From NCBI GenBank assembly GCA_977017575.1, contig CDRNVI010000030.1, positions 124,001 through 188,000 of the forward strand: a stretch of DNA of 64,000 bases, given 5' to 3'. The translations under genes and the position numbers were made by a program. Below are positions 1-9,739 of this stretch, piece by piece. The first letter of the stretch is position 1, and the number at the start of each line of letters is the position of its first letter. The stretch comes from Paramoeba atlantica (taxonomy: Eukaryota > Discosea). Under the pieces are notes generated by a model. It did no database searches. It was not told the DNA's origin and worked only from the letters and a program-made list of their open reading frames with translations.

Positions 1-328
1 GCAACGCTTCTACAAAGTATAAGAAACTACAGAAAATAACATGCTGGTCGTATAGACATACCCCTGCCGGGTCGATGGGTAATTACCCATTAGCGGGTCT
101 GTGCGGGTAAATTACCCGGGTCTGTGACCCAGTTACCCGCACCGACCGGGTCATAAAATATTAAAGGCGCAAAGAACACACCCTGGAGTAAGTGGCTTGT
201 AAGTTACAATAGCATCTTTGCTTTTGCGTCTGTGTGTTGTATTTCAAAGTCTCTGCATATTCCACCGCATAATTCCTTCCAACACGGTAATTGCATGTGA
301 TACAATTTACGCAGACTAGGTCGTGTAA

Positions 329-1328
329 TCAGTGATATGTATGTTTCCCACAGGCTTTGTATTTCGTGGAGTTGACGAGGCGGAAGATTTGTCGTATTAC
401 ACAGTTTCTGTCATATGCGATTCCGATTGAACCTCTTTGGTTGAACAATTCGAATATTCCTCCAGCCATCTTCTCCAGTATGGTCCCACGTGGGACTGCT
501 TCTGAGGCCCCAGATGTACAAGGGCTTCCAGGGTGAACTTCTTCCAGATTCAACACTCCCTTAACTCTTGTTTTGCTTCCCTTGGGCCGGCCGCGTGGGC
601 GCTTCGGGCCTGGGTTTTCCTCTATACCAGCTCGGATTAATTCAACTTGTAGGGTATGCTTCGTCCAACCAAATTTTCCATTGCGATCGCAAAAGGGAAG
701 GAGACTACGTAAGAAATCGTCTCAAACTTGAGACGATAGCCTCAAACTGAGCAGGGGTCCATGTTGCCAACTCCTGGCATAGCTCTACTCGATTCCTTTT
801 GTGCTCCTTTGTGAGTGCAGGGTTTCGGGGGACTGTGCGTGATATGATACCCTCCTTCTTGAGGGAACGTATCAGAGCGCGACGGGAGCACCTGAAACCC
901 TCTCCTACAAGTAGGTTCAGAAGGTGACCCCAAGAAGCGATACCATAGGTTTCATTCCTTGTTGCTTGATCAATAAGATTGAGTGCTCGCTTCAACAGAG
1001 GGTCAGATATTACAGGAGATTGGCGAGTTTTATAGGGTAAAGTAGCGTACCTGGATAAGTAAGGGGGGGTAACGGTATTACAGGAGATTGGCGAGTTTTA
1101 TAGGGAGACCTATCGACCTCACCAGTCTCTTCTTAACGCTGCACCCAACGCTTGAGTGTCCTCGTGACACCTAAACGTCTTGGCGACAGCTGAAAAAGAA
1201 TTAGTTTCCTCAAATTTTTTAACCAAAAGTATCCTATGAGATGCTTTAAGTTGCCCACGAGGCGAATAACAAAATCTACTCCGTTTCTGCACCTTTTTAT
1301 TATTCGAATATGACCTTTTCTTGGGCAT
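329..1328 (-). mobile_element. Tc1/mariner-like transposase remnant, fragmented
   Basis: Three pieces read in order on the minus strand. Positions 1119-1328 give a basic segment and a helix-turn-helix-like stretch (FEETNSFSAVAKTF), as at a Tc1-type N-terminus. Positions 705-995 give the linker that precedes the catalytic core in Tc1-like proteins, including ALTKEHKRNRVELCQ and WTPAQFEAIV. A third open frame runs from about 728 down to 329 with an AT-hook-like PRGRPKGSK and a 2A-like GIEENPGP motif (605-628). The frames are not continuous and no ATG starts the last one, so the copy is dead. Whether the third frame belongs to the same element is uncertain; it shows no DDE motif I can recognise. 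Confidence 0.5.
1008..1105. repeat. 30-bp direct repeat around a 38-bp insert
   Basis: The 30 bases at 1008-1037 (beginning TATTACAGGAGATTGGCGAG) recur exactly at 1076-1105. The 38 bases between contain GTAGCGTACCTGGATAAGTA, a motif also seen near 53.2 kb and 59.97 kb next to a G-rich run and GGTAACGGTA. It lies between two fragments of the transposase remnant. Confidence 0.75.
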
Positions 1329-1845
1329 GGTAGTGTATTAGGATCAAAAAAGTCTATAAATTCACAAAAAAAAGTATTTAATTCAAAAAACTGCAGAATT
1401 CTGCACTTTGAAAAATCATGATTTTTTTAATTTTTTAAAAAAATTAAAAAATGCGGGAAACGCATTATCACATGACATGTAACTCTGCGAGAGCTCTCGA
1501 ATGCGCTATTATTTTCCAAAATTGGCCGAGTTATAAGAATTTTGACCCCCCCCCCCCCATATTTCGTGCACCCCCCTGTATTTCCAAATACAAGACCTTT
1601 CCGTCGAGATCTTATGGATGTCCCTTGTGCGACTTAGAAAAATGTCCTTTCTAGCATTATCGTTCAATCTTCATCATCTTCGTTCAATCTGACCCCGTTA
1701 ACGACTTCACCCCCGCGAGGTACAAGTCATTCGTCGTCTCCTCGCTGCTGTTGAACGTTGTGATATCGAGCAAGTCCCTCCTCACTGTCCTTGTTCCTCT
1801 ACGGGACGAACTTGCTGTGCAAAAATTCAGTAACGCGGTACACAA

Positions 1846-2530
1846 TCAGCCTTCGAACTTGAAGGACCACGAATCGACAGAAAGCGCAAAAGTTCTTTGA
1901 GATTTATTTTGAGAAGCATTTCGGTCCGTAATACGCACACGTGATGACCCACGGTGTGGTAAGCTTATACAAGCTTGTCTGAAACCCCCCGTGTTCAGTA
2001 CGAGTCTTGAACCACTGAACATGTAAAACTGCGAAGTACGTGAAGCCCTGAGTGGGCGACCAGATTTGGAGCACTCTACAGAGGTGGTTTCTAAAATCTG
2101 TCCGGGAACGGCAATAATGAACATTGAATCGGACAGAGTTCTCAATTAAGAAAGGGCGTTGCAATATATGCGGGGTTACTTTGCTACATTCTACTCCGCC
2201 CCACTCGCACATGGGAGTATCCGTAGTTCAGGAGGGATGCGTATTGTCAATGTCCTATAGAAATTGAGCTAAATAATTTTATTTTTTAGTGGCTTCGTTA
2301 AACGCGGTGGTTGTTTTCAACTTAAAATGCACCACTGCTGCGCGCTTCGCGTTGAACACTACCCCCGCGTTTAACGAAGCGAGTAAAAAGGAAATTTCTT
2401 TTTGTTCCCTTTTTTTGCCATAATCGAGGGTAAAGCGGTAGTTATACAACCACCGCAATATTCCCTAGGGAATTGGGCCCTCGCTAGGATGCTGCGGAGT
2501 GACGGGTCTTAGATCAGGAACATAAAGTAT
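1846..2530 (-). pseudogene. LRR gene remnant, subfamily with KLPEEY-type cap, split by a hairpin element
   Basis: On the minus strand, 2457-2530 reads LARAQFPREY, matching the cap RLGKARAKLPEEY of intact relatives at 47.3 and 58.6 kb. After an inserted 179-bp element, 2180-2277 continues as NYLAQFL, DIDNTHPS and CEWGGVECSK, the cap's tryptophan/cysteine region. Two in-frame stops interrupt this part. From 2180 down to 1846 only degraded, frame-shifting LRR-like sequence is left (for example SLPHRGSSRVRITDRN). This is a dead member of the window's LRR family, on the same strand as all others. Confidence 0.75.
2278..2456. mobile_element. Short copy (179 bp) of the hairpin-ended element, inside an LRR pseudogene
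   Basis: The relatives' sequence GAGCTAAATAATATTCC (in 59250-59280) appears here as GAGCTAAATAAT, then 179 bp, then AATATTCC, so AAT was duplicated (2275-2277 and 2457-2459). The element holds a roughly 100-bp imperfect palindrome with CTTCGTTAAACGCGGTGGTT at one arm, and ends in a small hairpin, GCGGTAGTT-ATAC-AACCACCGC. It is an internally deleted form of the 835-bp copy at 61522-62356. Confidence 0.85.
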
Positions 2531-3254
2531 AATTTATGGTCCTGGGATATACATGACATTTTATGTTGCTGGTCTAAGATATCGCAATGTAGTCTGTATC
2601 ACTCACGTTTACTTGTTGATTTCGGGATGACAGGAACCAGGCCTGGCATGACAGAAAAAAATGAAGAAACTCACCCGAAGTACTCATCAGAAAAGATTAA
2701 CCAGGGGGAAATACGCCCGACTTGCTTAGTCTTCCTGCAATGTATCTAGCGCTAGTCTCCATCAATATCCTTAACAGAAATGATTCGTTTATATTTTTTG
2801 TTCGACATAATGTTTTTTTCTTCTGTGTCAACCTGTTGTCTATTTGTGTCTTTGATTCCGGATATCTTCTTCTTTGCTTCCGGATATCTTCGCATATATT
2901 TCACAGAAATGTTGAGAGACCCCATGGGTCCCTGGTCGCGAAAAACAAGGAGGGGTGCCTTATTCTTGTTGAGGGGTTTACACTTGTATTATCCTGAATG
3001 TTGAGTAGCGTACACGAATAGCTTGCTGCCTTCATGCCAGGCTACATGTACATGTATCGTATTCTGTCCCTGTGCTTTGTTGGTTTTGCACCTTCAAGGT
3101 TCGCATCAACGACCCATTTGGCAAATTTGTTTTTATTGTAAATTTACATCGAGATCGGGCCTGTATGTAAGGCATAAATACGCGAATGGTAGACTAGATT
3201 ACCGAAAAAGGAGTTGAAATGTTCAGTGTTGTCTTCTGATCTGTTATTTGTTAT
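2531..3254. other. No gene recognised
   Basis: This is mostly T-rich sequence. The frames over it begin at non-ATG codons and have no family features. I see no structured repeat here. Confidence 0.6.
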
Positions 3255-3569
3255 ATGCCCAGTAACGTTCGTACAGTGGTGCCACAGAAAAAGAAAGAGA
3301 TGGATGCAGCGAAGGTGGCTGCTGAGCTTGGCAAGGAAGGTGAGGAGAACGCAATACTTAAAGAACGTTTGGAAAAACACTCATCAGAGATCGAAACGGT
3401 GGAAGCGAATGTGCAATTACCTGAAAGCGTTTCGGGAAAGAAGTCACGCGAACTCCCTGAAGTGGTAACTTCACAGAAAGCGGAAATCAACCCAGTGGCC
3501 GGCCCCGTGGCCAAAATGCTCGTGTTCCGTTTCAAAAATAAAATTTTCAAGTTTTTTCAGGTTCACTGA
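3255..3569 (+). CDS. Hypothetical charged 104-aa protein
   Basis: An ATG-started frame on the plus strand, opposite to the LRR genes. The protein is rich in Lys, Glu and Ala, and residues about 14-60 (KKKEMDAAKVAAELGK onward) have the heptad-like charge pattern of a coiled coil. The C-terminal third is Val/Phe/Lys-rich and unremarkable. I recognise no domain. It could be a small real gene, one exon of a larger one, or a chance frame in repeat-derived DNA; nothing around it shows a promoter or partner. Confidence 0.25.
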   Translation: MPSNVRTVVPQKKKEMDAAKVAAELGKEGEENAILKERLEKHSSEIETVEANVQLPESVSGKKSRELPEVVTSQKAEINPVAGPVAKMLVFRFKNKIFKFFQVH

Positions 3570-3912
3570 TTTAACGATCCTTCTACACTGTATGTTAGTA
3601 TTGGCGAAAGAGAGGACGTTGACTTACACTTATTTACGCGAAGCCATTCGGCGGAATTTATAGAAAATAAAAGTTATAAAGCTCAAATTGTGGAACACGA
3701 GGTTGAGAAAAGGTGTAGCGCACTTATAGAGCTCGGGAGGTTATCGATACTGTGTGGACAACACATAAATGAGCGTAATGGGAAAATGAGAGCACGAATG
3801 ATCTTTATCCCAGCCCCCAAAAGATGAACAGACGAAATACAAATAAATAATTTTAGTATACAGGCTGCCCTTCAAAATCTTTAAAAATCTTAGGGAAAAA
3901 AGGGAGATTTGA

Positions 3913-4015
3913 CCGTATTGTCAATGTCGTATAGAAATTGCGCTAAATAATATTCCCCAGTTAGTTTGGCCTTCGCTTTTCCCAAGCGATTACGTTGAGG
4001 TAAAGATTCAGCCAT
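3913..4015 (-). pseudogene. LRR gene fragment: only the first ~34 codons
   Basis: From ATG at 4015 the minus strand reads MAESLPQRNRLGKAKAKL, then TGEYYLAQFLYDIDNT. This is the N-terminal cap of the KLPEEY subfamily (compare 59335 and 48106). The match stops abruptly near 3913, before the Trp and CxWxGVxC region, so the rest was lost. The upstream flank (TGTACTGTGT before the ATG) resembles the flank of the gene at 59335. Confidence 0.8.
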
Positions 4016-4232
4016 ACACAGTACAAGACTGTTCCTTGTGCAAAATAGGTTGAAAAAGAATCGAAACTTTTGAAAATGAAATCATTTATCCGTATATCAC
4101 TGTTGCACTATCCGAGTTTCACAGAATATCTTTTACACTAGTTGTTCATGAAGTAAACTGCAGATATTTGGACAAAATAATCGGAACAAATGGGCTTGCT
4201 TTTAGCGCTTCTAGCAGTGGAATGTTTTTGTT

Positions 4233-5117
4233 TTATGATACAACTAGAATTGCCGTTCCTCCTACGTGGATCCTTCGTCGGTTCGCCAAAACCGATTGAG
4301 GAAGCGCCCCGTAAAGATCTTTGTTGCAGCTTAAGTTGATTCTGGCTAATTTCAGAGGAAGATTATCAAACTCTACTAACCCAGAAAAACAGTTCCGATC
4401 GCAATCCAGAAAGTAGAGCGCGGGAGGTAAATGCTGCAAATCAAGTAGCCCAGAAAAGTTGTTGTGCGATACTCTTATCCAATCTATTCCTAGGGGCAAG
4501 TGCTGTAAATCCAGGGGTCCGGTGAATTCATTATCAGACAAGATAAGAGTTTTCAGATGTTGCGGCAGCCGTGATAAGTCAACATTCCCGGATAGGTTAT
4601 TTTGTGACAGGAGTATGCTTATCAAGCCTGCTGGCAATTGCGTCACATCGACACTTCCTTCGCAAAGGTTTTTAGCCAAATTGAGATATGTCAGTGTATC
4701 GGGAAGACGGGTTAAGCATAACTCACCACTGAATTTGTTGCCTTTTGCCTTGAGTTCAATCATCCGGCTCGGTAGTGCATGGAGCGACAGAGATCCTGTG
4801 AAGTCGTGCTCCGCCACGTTGCAAGATAATATTGTGGGCGGCAGATATTCCCACTGTAGTGAGCCCTTTAGTCTTTTCCTCGTGAAATGTATGTTTTCCA
4901 CCTGCTGATGCTCATTGCATGTAAAACCCAACCAAGAGCACGCGGAGATACGCTCGACACGGCCAAACCAATTTTTCTTTGTCGTACGCCAAGAGTCGTG
5001 CTTTTCTGTTACGTTTGAAAGGAAACGTTCCAGCATATCTTCTTGGGGGAGTAGCAGAGCCGTTACCTTACCACGGCGTAGATCGGAACCGTCGTCTCTA
5101 CCAGACAAACTGAGCAT
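4233..5117 (-). CDS. Secreted/surface-type LRR protein (294 aa)
   Basis: ATG at 5117. The cap has LLLPQED (21-27), SW (42-43) and the cysteine pair C60-SWLGFT-C67; the spacing between Trp and the first Cys is about ten residues longer than in its relatives (RTTKKNWFGRVERISA against the usual NTSTPA). About eight repeats follow from residue 90, e.g. GNVDLSRLPQHLKTLILSDN and GLLDLQHLPPALYFLDCDRN, ending in the family's final half-repeat (LARINLSCNKDLYGAL) and GGTAILVVS. There is no hydrophobic signal at this ATG and no transmembrane segment, so targeting to the cell exterior is inferred from the family only. The ligand is unknown. Confidence 0.85.
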   Translation of the reverse strand: MLSLSGRDDGSDLRRGKVTALLLPQEDMLERFLSNVTEKHDSWRTTKKNWFGRVERISACSWLGFTCNEHQQVENIHFTRKRLKGSLQWEYLPPTILSCNVAEHDFTGSLSLHALPSRMIELKAKGNKFSGELCLTRLPDTLTYLNLAKNLCEGSVDVTQLPAGLISILLSQNNLSGNVDLSRLPQHLKTLILSDNEFTGPLDLQHLPLGIDWIRVSHNNFSGLLDLQHLPPALYFLDCDRNCFSGLVEFDNLPLKLARINLSCNKDLYGALPQSVLANRRRIHVGGTAILVVS

Positions 5118-5482
5118 CGAGTAATCTTTATGAAATCTGAATTCGCATGAAAAAAACGACGTTTTTGAAAGAATAGTGCTTAAAAGGATTTGCGTCGCAA
5201 AATTGAGTCATGTAAGATACAGGGGTCCCACCATGGGATTTTCACCCCTGTATATCACATCGTGTATTTTTTTTTGCGCTCGATAGATCTCGTTCCCGTA
5301 GCGCAGAGTCTTGTCACAATTCCCTTGCACACCTTGGACTCAATTTGTGGGAAATTACTACAAATTACTACAAGACTGCTACAAAAAGAGAATACAATGT
5401 ATAAACAACGAAAAGGATGAAATAAATCACGAAAGAGAAGTAAACGAAAAACATGAAGTGAAGTTTATATCAATTTCAAAAG
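5118..5482. other. Intergenic gap between two LRR loci
   Basis: AT-rich, no frame with family features. It contains the 5' flank of the LRR gene at 5117. Nothing else recognised. Confidence 0.6.
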
Positions 5483-6045
5483 TCATGCACCTTTTGTACC
5501 CCGCAGTCGAATGACAGTCGTTGTGTGCTGTTGAGCGCGATACTTGATGTTGACATACAGTTCTCTGTTGTTCACAAGATTTAATTCCATTAATTTCTTT
5601 GGTAGGCTGTCCAACTGCACCATCCCTGAAAAATTGTTGTGTGAGCAGTTCAGAAATTCAATACTCGGAGGTAGACGATTCAATTCGAGTGTTCCGGTGA
5701 ATGCGTTGCGCGACAAACCAACCGTAGTAATAAAGGCCGGAAGACAGCTGAGATTAATCTCCCCCGAGAAGCTGTTCCGCGAAACCAGAAAGGAGCCCAT
5801 ATTCTGCCCTAAGCTAGTCAGATCTACACTATCCTCGAAATCGTTGTCATCCAAAGCGAGCTCTAATGTATTTGATAACTGATTTGCCTCGAACTTAATT
5901 CGCCTTCGAACAAAAATTTATTGACTTCAATAATAAAATGTGTAAGGTCAGACGGCAGCATGCGCCACAGTACTACCCCCGGTCACTTCATTATGCGGCA
6001 CCTTAAATTCACGTACTGTGGGTAAAAGATAAGACTAAAAGATAA
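5483..6045 (-). pseudogene. LRR pseudogene, frameshifted
   Basis: The longest open part (5483-5854) holds five repeat units such as EINLSCLPAFITTVGLSRN and TLELNRLPPSIEFLNCSHN. Reading further upstream, homology continues in other frames: LALDDNDFEDSVDL, then LPSDLTHFIIEVNKFLFEGE, then YLLPTVREFKVPHNEVTG near 5990-6035. At least two frame changes are therefore needed to follow the gene. The cap (EY...CxWxGVxC) is missing; in its place is a duplicated 13-base stretch (AAAAGATAAGACT). The tail also lacks the usual GTxI ending in a clean form. Closest in order of units to the gene at 19856-20698. Confidence 0.8.
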
Positions 6046-6143
6046 GACTATTGTGGGTACTAGTACACAGGAATTCATCCTCCTCTTCTCATTAATTTCT
6101 ATAAATGACATTGCCACAGAACTCTGCTGTCTGGATTGTAGTA

Positions 6144-6841
6144 CTATTCTATTATTGAAATACGGGTACCTGTGACATCAATCTTATTTAGTAAATGCGC
6201 GGGAAAATTTGACTTTATCAACTCACCCTCCAAATCTTTGTTCCACTCCAAGTAAAGCCCGTGTAGCGATCCTGGAAGCTGTGGAAACGCCACATGACCG
6301 GAAAATTGATTATTATTTAAGCGCAGCACTTCCAGTCCATCGGCAAGCTTCCCCAATCTCGGTTCACCTGAAAATTGATTGTGCTGCAACAACAGCTGCT
6401 TTATACTTCCAGGGAGCTTTTCTAAACACACAGATCCGGTAAATCGGTTCCGAGATAAAATCAAGGACGCGGTCCTGTTCGGAAGCAGCGTGAAATCAAT
6501 GCCCCCGGAGAGTCTGTTGTTATCTAAATCGAGCACGACAAGGTGAGCCGGCAGCGCTACCAAAGAAATCTCTCCGGAGAAGGCATTGCGGTAGAGATAC
6601 AAACTCTCGATAAACAACGGCAGGGAACCCAAGTCGAGTGTTCCGGTAAAATCATTATTACTTACATCGAGGAATATCAATTTACGGGGTAAGTGATCCA
6701 GCGCCACGGGGCCGCTGAACGCACACGTTTCCACAATCACTGTACAGAGGGAGTCGGGGAGTGACGAGAAGTCGAGCTCTCCGGTGTGATACGATTCTCC
6801 GTTCCAGTCGATGATTTCAACCTCGCCTTGCGCGTTGCATT
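6144..6841 (-). pseudogene. LRR gene, 3' part, cut by a PIF/Harbinger-type insertion
   Basis: This is the C-terminal 230 codons of an LRR gene whose first codons lie at 9476-9647. It begins at CNAQGEVEIIDW, directly after the second Cys of the cap, and contains eight good repeats (e.g. GTLDLGSLPLFIESLYLYRN, GEPRLGKLADGLEVLRLNNN) and the normal ending KIDVTGTRISIIE. There are no stops or shifts in the repeats, so the insertion is the only visible lesion. The apparent start in this frame would be a GTG inside the transposon's subterminal repeats and is not a real start. Confidence 0.9.
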
Positions 6842-7117
6842 GGTGAGTCTCTAGATCGCCATTTTTCGTCGCAAAAAAATACTCACAGCGACTCACAGCG
6901 ACTCACAGCGATTCACAGAAACCTACAGGTACTCAAAGTTTTTGCTATTCCTTTGTGACTTTCGGTTTTTGTTTTTCGATTTTTTTGACAGAAATAAAAA
7001 TGGTAAAGCAGATTTATACTCAGTGTTGTAGACCTTGTGTTCTAAAGTCATTTAGTATAGGAATAGAGTTTATCTTCTGCTAAACGTTTTTCTTGAAGTT
7101 TTTCTTAATCATAAGTG

Positions 7118-7909
7118 ATGGCTGAACTTTATGTGCGTTTGCACTGTTTTCACTGCGATAAGGTTACTCAGTTCCGTGCTCGGACTCCTTCCTCTTGCCT
7201 TGATTGCGGCAACGAGCACACTAATGAGGAATGCACCTCACTTGAAATGTGCGGCCATTGCTCCGAGTTTTGCGTGCCTGTTGGCTGCAACATTTGCCCC
7301 TCTTGCAATAAGCCGCAAGATCATCAAACCTTAGGTCCTGAAGTTGTGGCAAAGTGTGCCAAGCGTGGGTTGGACCAAAAGAGAGTCCAGGAAGCATGCT
7401 GTGTCTACGAAGGGTGGACAGTATGCCAACGGAAGTTGACATTCGCACTTGTGGCCCAAGTACTTTGCATTATACAGCGAAGCTTTACTGTGGGAAAGTC
7501 GAAAGTGTATCGCCGTGCGGCAACTTCCGTATCCGAATATTTCCGTCGTGAGCTTCCCTCTGCAGACGTCCCCGTTCTATCAAAGACGATGCGCCGCATT
7601 TGGACAACCTACAAGGGAACTGCTGCCAAGAGTGTTAAGGAGCAAAGGGAAGAACGAATTGCTATGATCCATGATCAGATTGGAGACCTGCTTGAAGGAT
7701 ATACAATCCGTCGTGATCGTTTGTATTTGGCTAAGGATGCCATTTTCAGCGGCGCAGAAACGCCGGATGACCTTTTCTCCGTTCTGTGCTCGTTGAAAAT
7801 CTTGTTGCCGAAAGCCAAAGATGGAGATTTCAAGTTGCTGCATGTTCAGAAGAGCAGAAAGAGAGCTAATTTGGACATTGAAACTGAAGTTGAAGTGATT
7901 ACTCTCTAA
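7118..7909 (+). CDS. Transposon ORF1: Cys-rich zinc-binding protein (263 aa)
   Basis: The first ATG is at 7118; a GTG three bases earlier is not a credible eukaryotic start. Residues 9-65 hold seven Cys clusters (CFHC, CLDC, C, CGHC, C, C, CPSC), a zinc-ribbon or RING-like arrangement. The rest is basic and helical (SKTMRRIWTTYKG, a KEQREER segment) and ends in an acidic patch, ETEVEV. It lies 180 bp upstream of the transposase gene on the same strand, within the same terminal repeats. In known PIF/Harbinger elements the second protein is Myb-like and brings the transposase to DNA; this one shows zinc ligands instead, so the same role is only inferred. I do not recognise the family. Confidence 0.8.
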   Translation: MAELYVRLHCFHCDKVTQFRARTPSSCLDCGNEHTNEECTSLEMCGHCSEFCVPVGCNICPSCNKPQDHQTLGPEVVAKCAKRGLDQKRVQEACCVYEGWTVCQRKLTFALVAQVLCIIQRSFTVGKSKVYRRAATSVSEYFRRELPSADVPVLSKTMRRIWTTYKGTAAKSVKEQREERIAMIHDQIGDLLEGYTIRRDRLYLAKDAIFSGAETPDDLFSVLCSLKILLPKAKDGDFKLLHVQKSRKRANLDIETEVEVITL

Positions 7910-8090
7910 AAAAGGTTGGTTTAAAGGAACAAGGGGATACGAAGTAAGTTTCGATATTTATGGTTGCTCACTTATAAATATTTTGATACAAATTAATTTT
8001 GCGCGTATAAAGCTTAAGTTACAGTTCATTGTAATTGGTACAACTGCATAGTATTATTTATAGCTTTTCTGCCATTGTTTCTCTTTTTTT

Positions 8091-9113
8091 ATGCCCTCAG
8101 AACTCTCTCCTTGTGGACTTACGCACGCTACATACGACTACTTGCGAAAAATTGGTTACGATGAAGAGTTAATTTTTGCCTCATTTTTGTTTCTCCGCAC
8201 AGGGGGGCACTATGACACTGTTGCAGACCACTTAACCGCAAAATTTGGACGCGGTTGGTCTGAAAGCACTTGCAGGGCAAAAATTCCTGAATTTTTTGAA
8301 ACGTTGTACCGTGAGCTACAAGGCAATTGGTTAGTTTTTCGAGACGATATTCTCTTACATGAAGCGAATACAACGGATGACTTTTTTTCTAAGGATATTC
8401 TTCTCGCCCTTGACACCGTTCCAATTTATGTGAGATCCGCGGATAGGTGTTTTCAGCCCAAATATGCAGATCATGTCGTGAAAGCCGCAGTGGGGTGCAC
8501 ATTCTCAGGATATGTGTGTTTCTTCCCCGAAAATCTGTATACCGGTTCCACCCCTGACAACAACATTCTTGAGCACACGAAAATCACAGATATTCTTAAA
8601 ATTCATAAAATAAGGTGCCTCGCCGACGGCGGATTCAAAGGGTGCTCAGAAGTGATCCGTCCTTTTACTAAGACCCAAATATGGCCATTAAAGAGGCTTC
8701 TTGGTCAAACAGAGCAAGATTACGAAGATCAAGCTGACAAAAAACTCGAATTCAATGAGATGGTTGCCCATTACCGGTCGAGGGTAGAGCACCTTTTCAG
8801 TAGTTCAAATGGTGTAGGCCGATGGACAGCCTTTAAACATTGGAACAAAGATCTGAACTGTACTCTATTCTATGCATTTGGTTCTTGCCTTATCGTTCAG
8901 AATGTTGAAATGTTCCTTCGTCATCGAGAAAAGGGTAAGTATAAACCTATTAACGAAGCTGGGAAAGCATTGTTGGTGAAGAAGTTCAAGGAGCACAAGG
9001 CCATGTCATCAAGGTACCCCAATCCTACGACGCGGAGTCCTTGCGCGGAGTTTCAGTCAACTATACCTACGTACTTCTCTCGGAAAAGAAACGTGGAAAA
9101 TAATACTCAGTAG
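8091..9113 (+). CDS. PIF/Harbinger-type DDE transposase (340 aa)
   Basis: ATG at 8091 follows a T-run; AATAAATAAATAAA comes just after the stop, at 9117-9131. The N-terminal 70 residues form a helix-turn-helix-like region (VADHLTAKFGRGWSESTCRAK). The catalytic core fits the DDE_Tnp_4/HARBI1 type: D108 in LALDTVPIYV, D179 in CLADGGFKG, E233 in RSRVEHLFSS. The GGFKG and RVEHLF contexts are typical of this family. The tail (about 290-340) is basic. The reaction is excision and reinsertion of the element by strand transfer. The frame is open and all three acidic residues are present, so it may be, or recently was, active. Confidence 0.9.
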   Translation: MPSELSPCGLTHATYDYLRKIGYDEELIFASFLFLRTGGHYDTVADHLTAKFGRGWSESTCRAKIPEFFETLYRELQGNWLVFRDDILLHEANTTDDFFSKDILLALDTVPIYVRSADRCFQPKYADHVVKAAVGCTFSGYVCFFPENLYTGSTPDNNILEHTKITDILKIHKIRCLADGGFKGCSEVIRPFTKTQIWPLKRLLGQTEQDYEDQADKKLEFNEMVAHYRSRVEHLFSSSNGVGRWTAFKHWNKDLNCTLFYAFGSCLIVQNVEMFLRHREKGKYKPINEAGKALLVKKFKEHKAMSSRYPNPTTRSPCAEFQSTIPTYFSRKRNVENNTQ

Positions 9114-9472
9114 CTATAAATAAATAAATAAAGCTTATTTCTCGACATCATACTGCATATTCATTTAACAACATTCCATTACCGCTTCTTTTCATTACCG
9201 TTCTTTTTGGGGTGCAGTCAGTTTGCTATTTCAATTGCACTTTGTTTAAATTGCTTTTGGACCAAACCTTTTGTTACTTTTACTGTTTCGAAAGCATGGA
9301 TATGCTAACCTCCTTAACCACCGATCTTTTGGGTGCCTCTTCTCGTCTTTCAGGCTCTTCCGAGGGAAAAAAATACCCACAGCTACTCACAGATACTCAC
9401 AGCAGCCCACAGCGACTCACAGAAATTTACAGAAACTCACACGTACCTACAGATACTAACTACATACTCACC

Positions 9473-9647
9473 ATTGTATCCCGGACCACTCACACGCGGG
9501 GGTCTCGGCGCTCCACGAGGGTTTCTTTGCATTCACGTGTTGAACAAAATGAGAAAGGGTAAACTCCTGGGGAAGATTGGCTCTGCTCACCTTTGCGGCA
9601 CCCGAGGTTGAGGAGGGGTCATGAAATACGAACCCGACGGCAAGCAT
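9473..9647 (-). pseudogene. LRR gene, 5' part, separated from its body by the transposon
   Basis: The first ATG in frame is at 9647 (an upstream TTG at 9695 is not needed; a stop lies just before it). It encodes MLAVGFVFHDPSSTSG, then ANLPQEFTLSHFV, PSWSAETPACEWSGIQ, and stops where the transposon begins. The N-terminus is mildly hydrophobic and could be part of a signal peptide. The continuation is at 6144-6841. Before the insertion this was an ordinary NLPQEYEL-type gene, about 290 codons. Confidence 0.9.
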
Positions 9648-9739
9648 AGGATGAAGAGCAGTGATGAAAGGAATCGTATTTCGTTTGTATCTCAAGATAG
9701 TATCTCAAGACTATCAGGCATAGAAGGGATGGTACGAAA

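Larger units (their letters stand above)
6842..9472. mobile_element. Two-gene PIF/Harbinger-type DNA transposon, apparently complete (2631 bp)
   Basis: It splits an LRR gene. ATT at 6839-6841 recurs at 9473-9475, and the termini are inverted: GGTGAGTCTCTAG on the left, GGTGAGTATGTAG on the right strand (11 of 13 bases). The same junction can be read as a 5-bp CATTG duplication with GTGAGT ends; a 3-bp duplication fits PIF/Harbinger better. Inside both ends are arrays of a 10-base unit like ACTCACAGCG (6881-6930 and 9369-9460), probably transposase-binding sites. It carries two plus-strand genes, a Cys-rich protein and a DDE transposase, both open. Removing it restores CEWSGIQCNAQGEVEIIDW in the host gene. 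Confidence 0.92.

Noticed and set aside
6144-6896. A separate 250-aa LRR gene starting at 6896
   Set aside because: The start would be a GTG within transposon subterminal repeats; the real start is at 9647 beyond the transposon.
6842-9472. The 2.6-kb interruption as a large intron (it begins with GTGAGTAT on the gene strand)
   Set aside because: No AG acceptor at the matching position keeps the frame; inverted ends, a target duplication and opposite-strand transposase genes fit a transposon.
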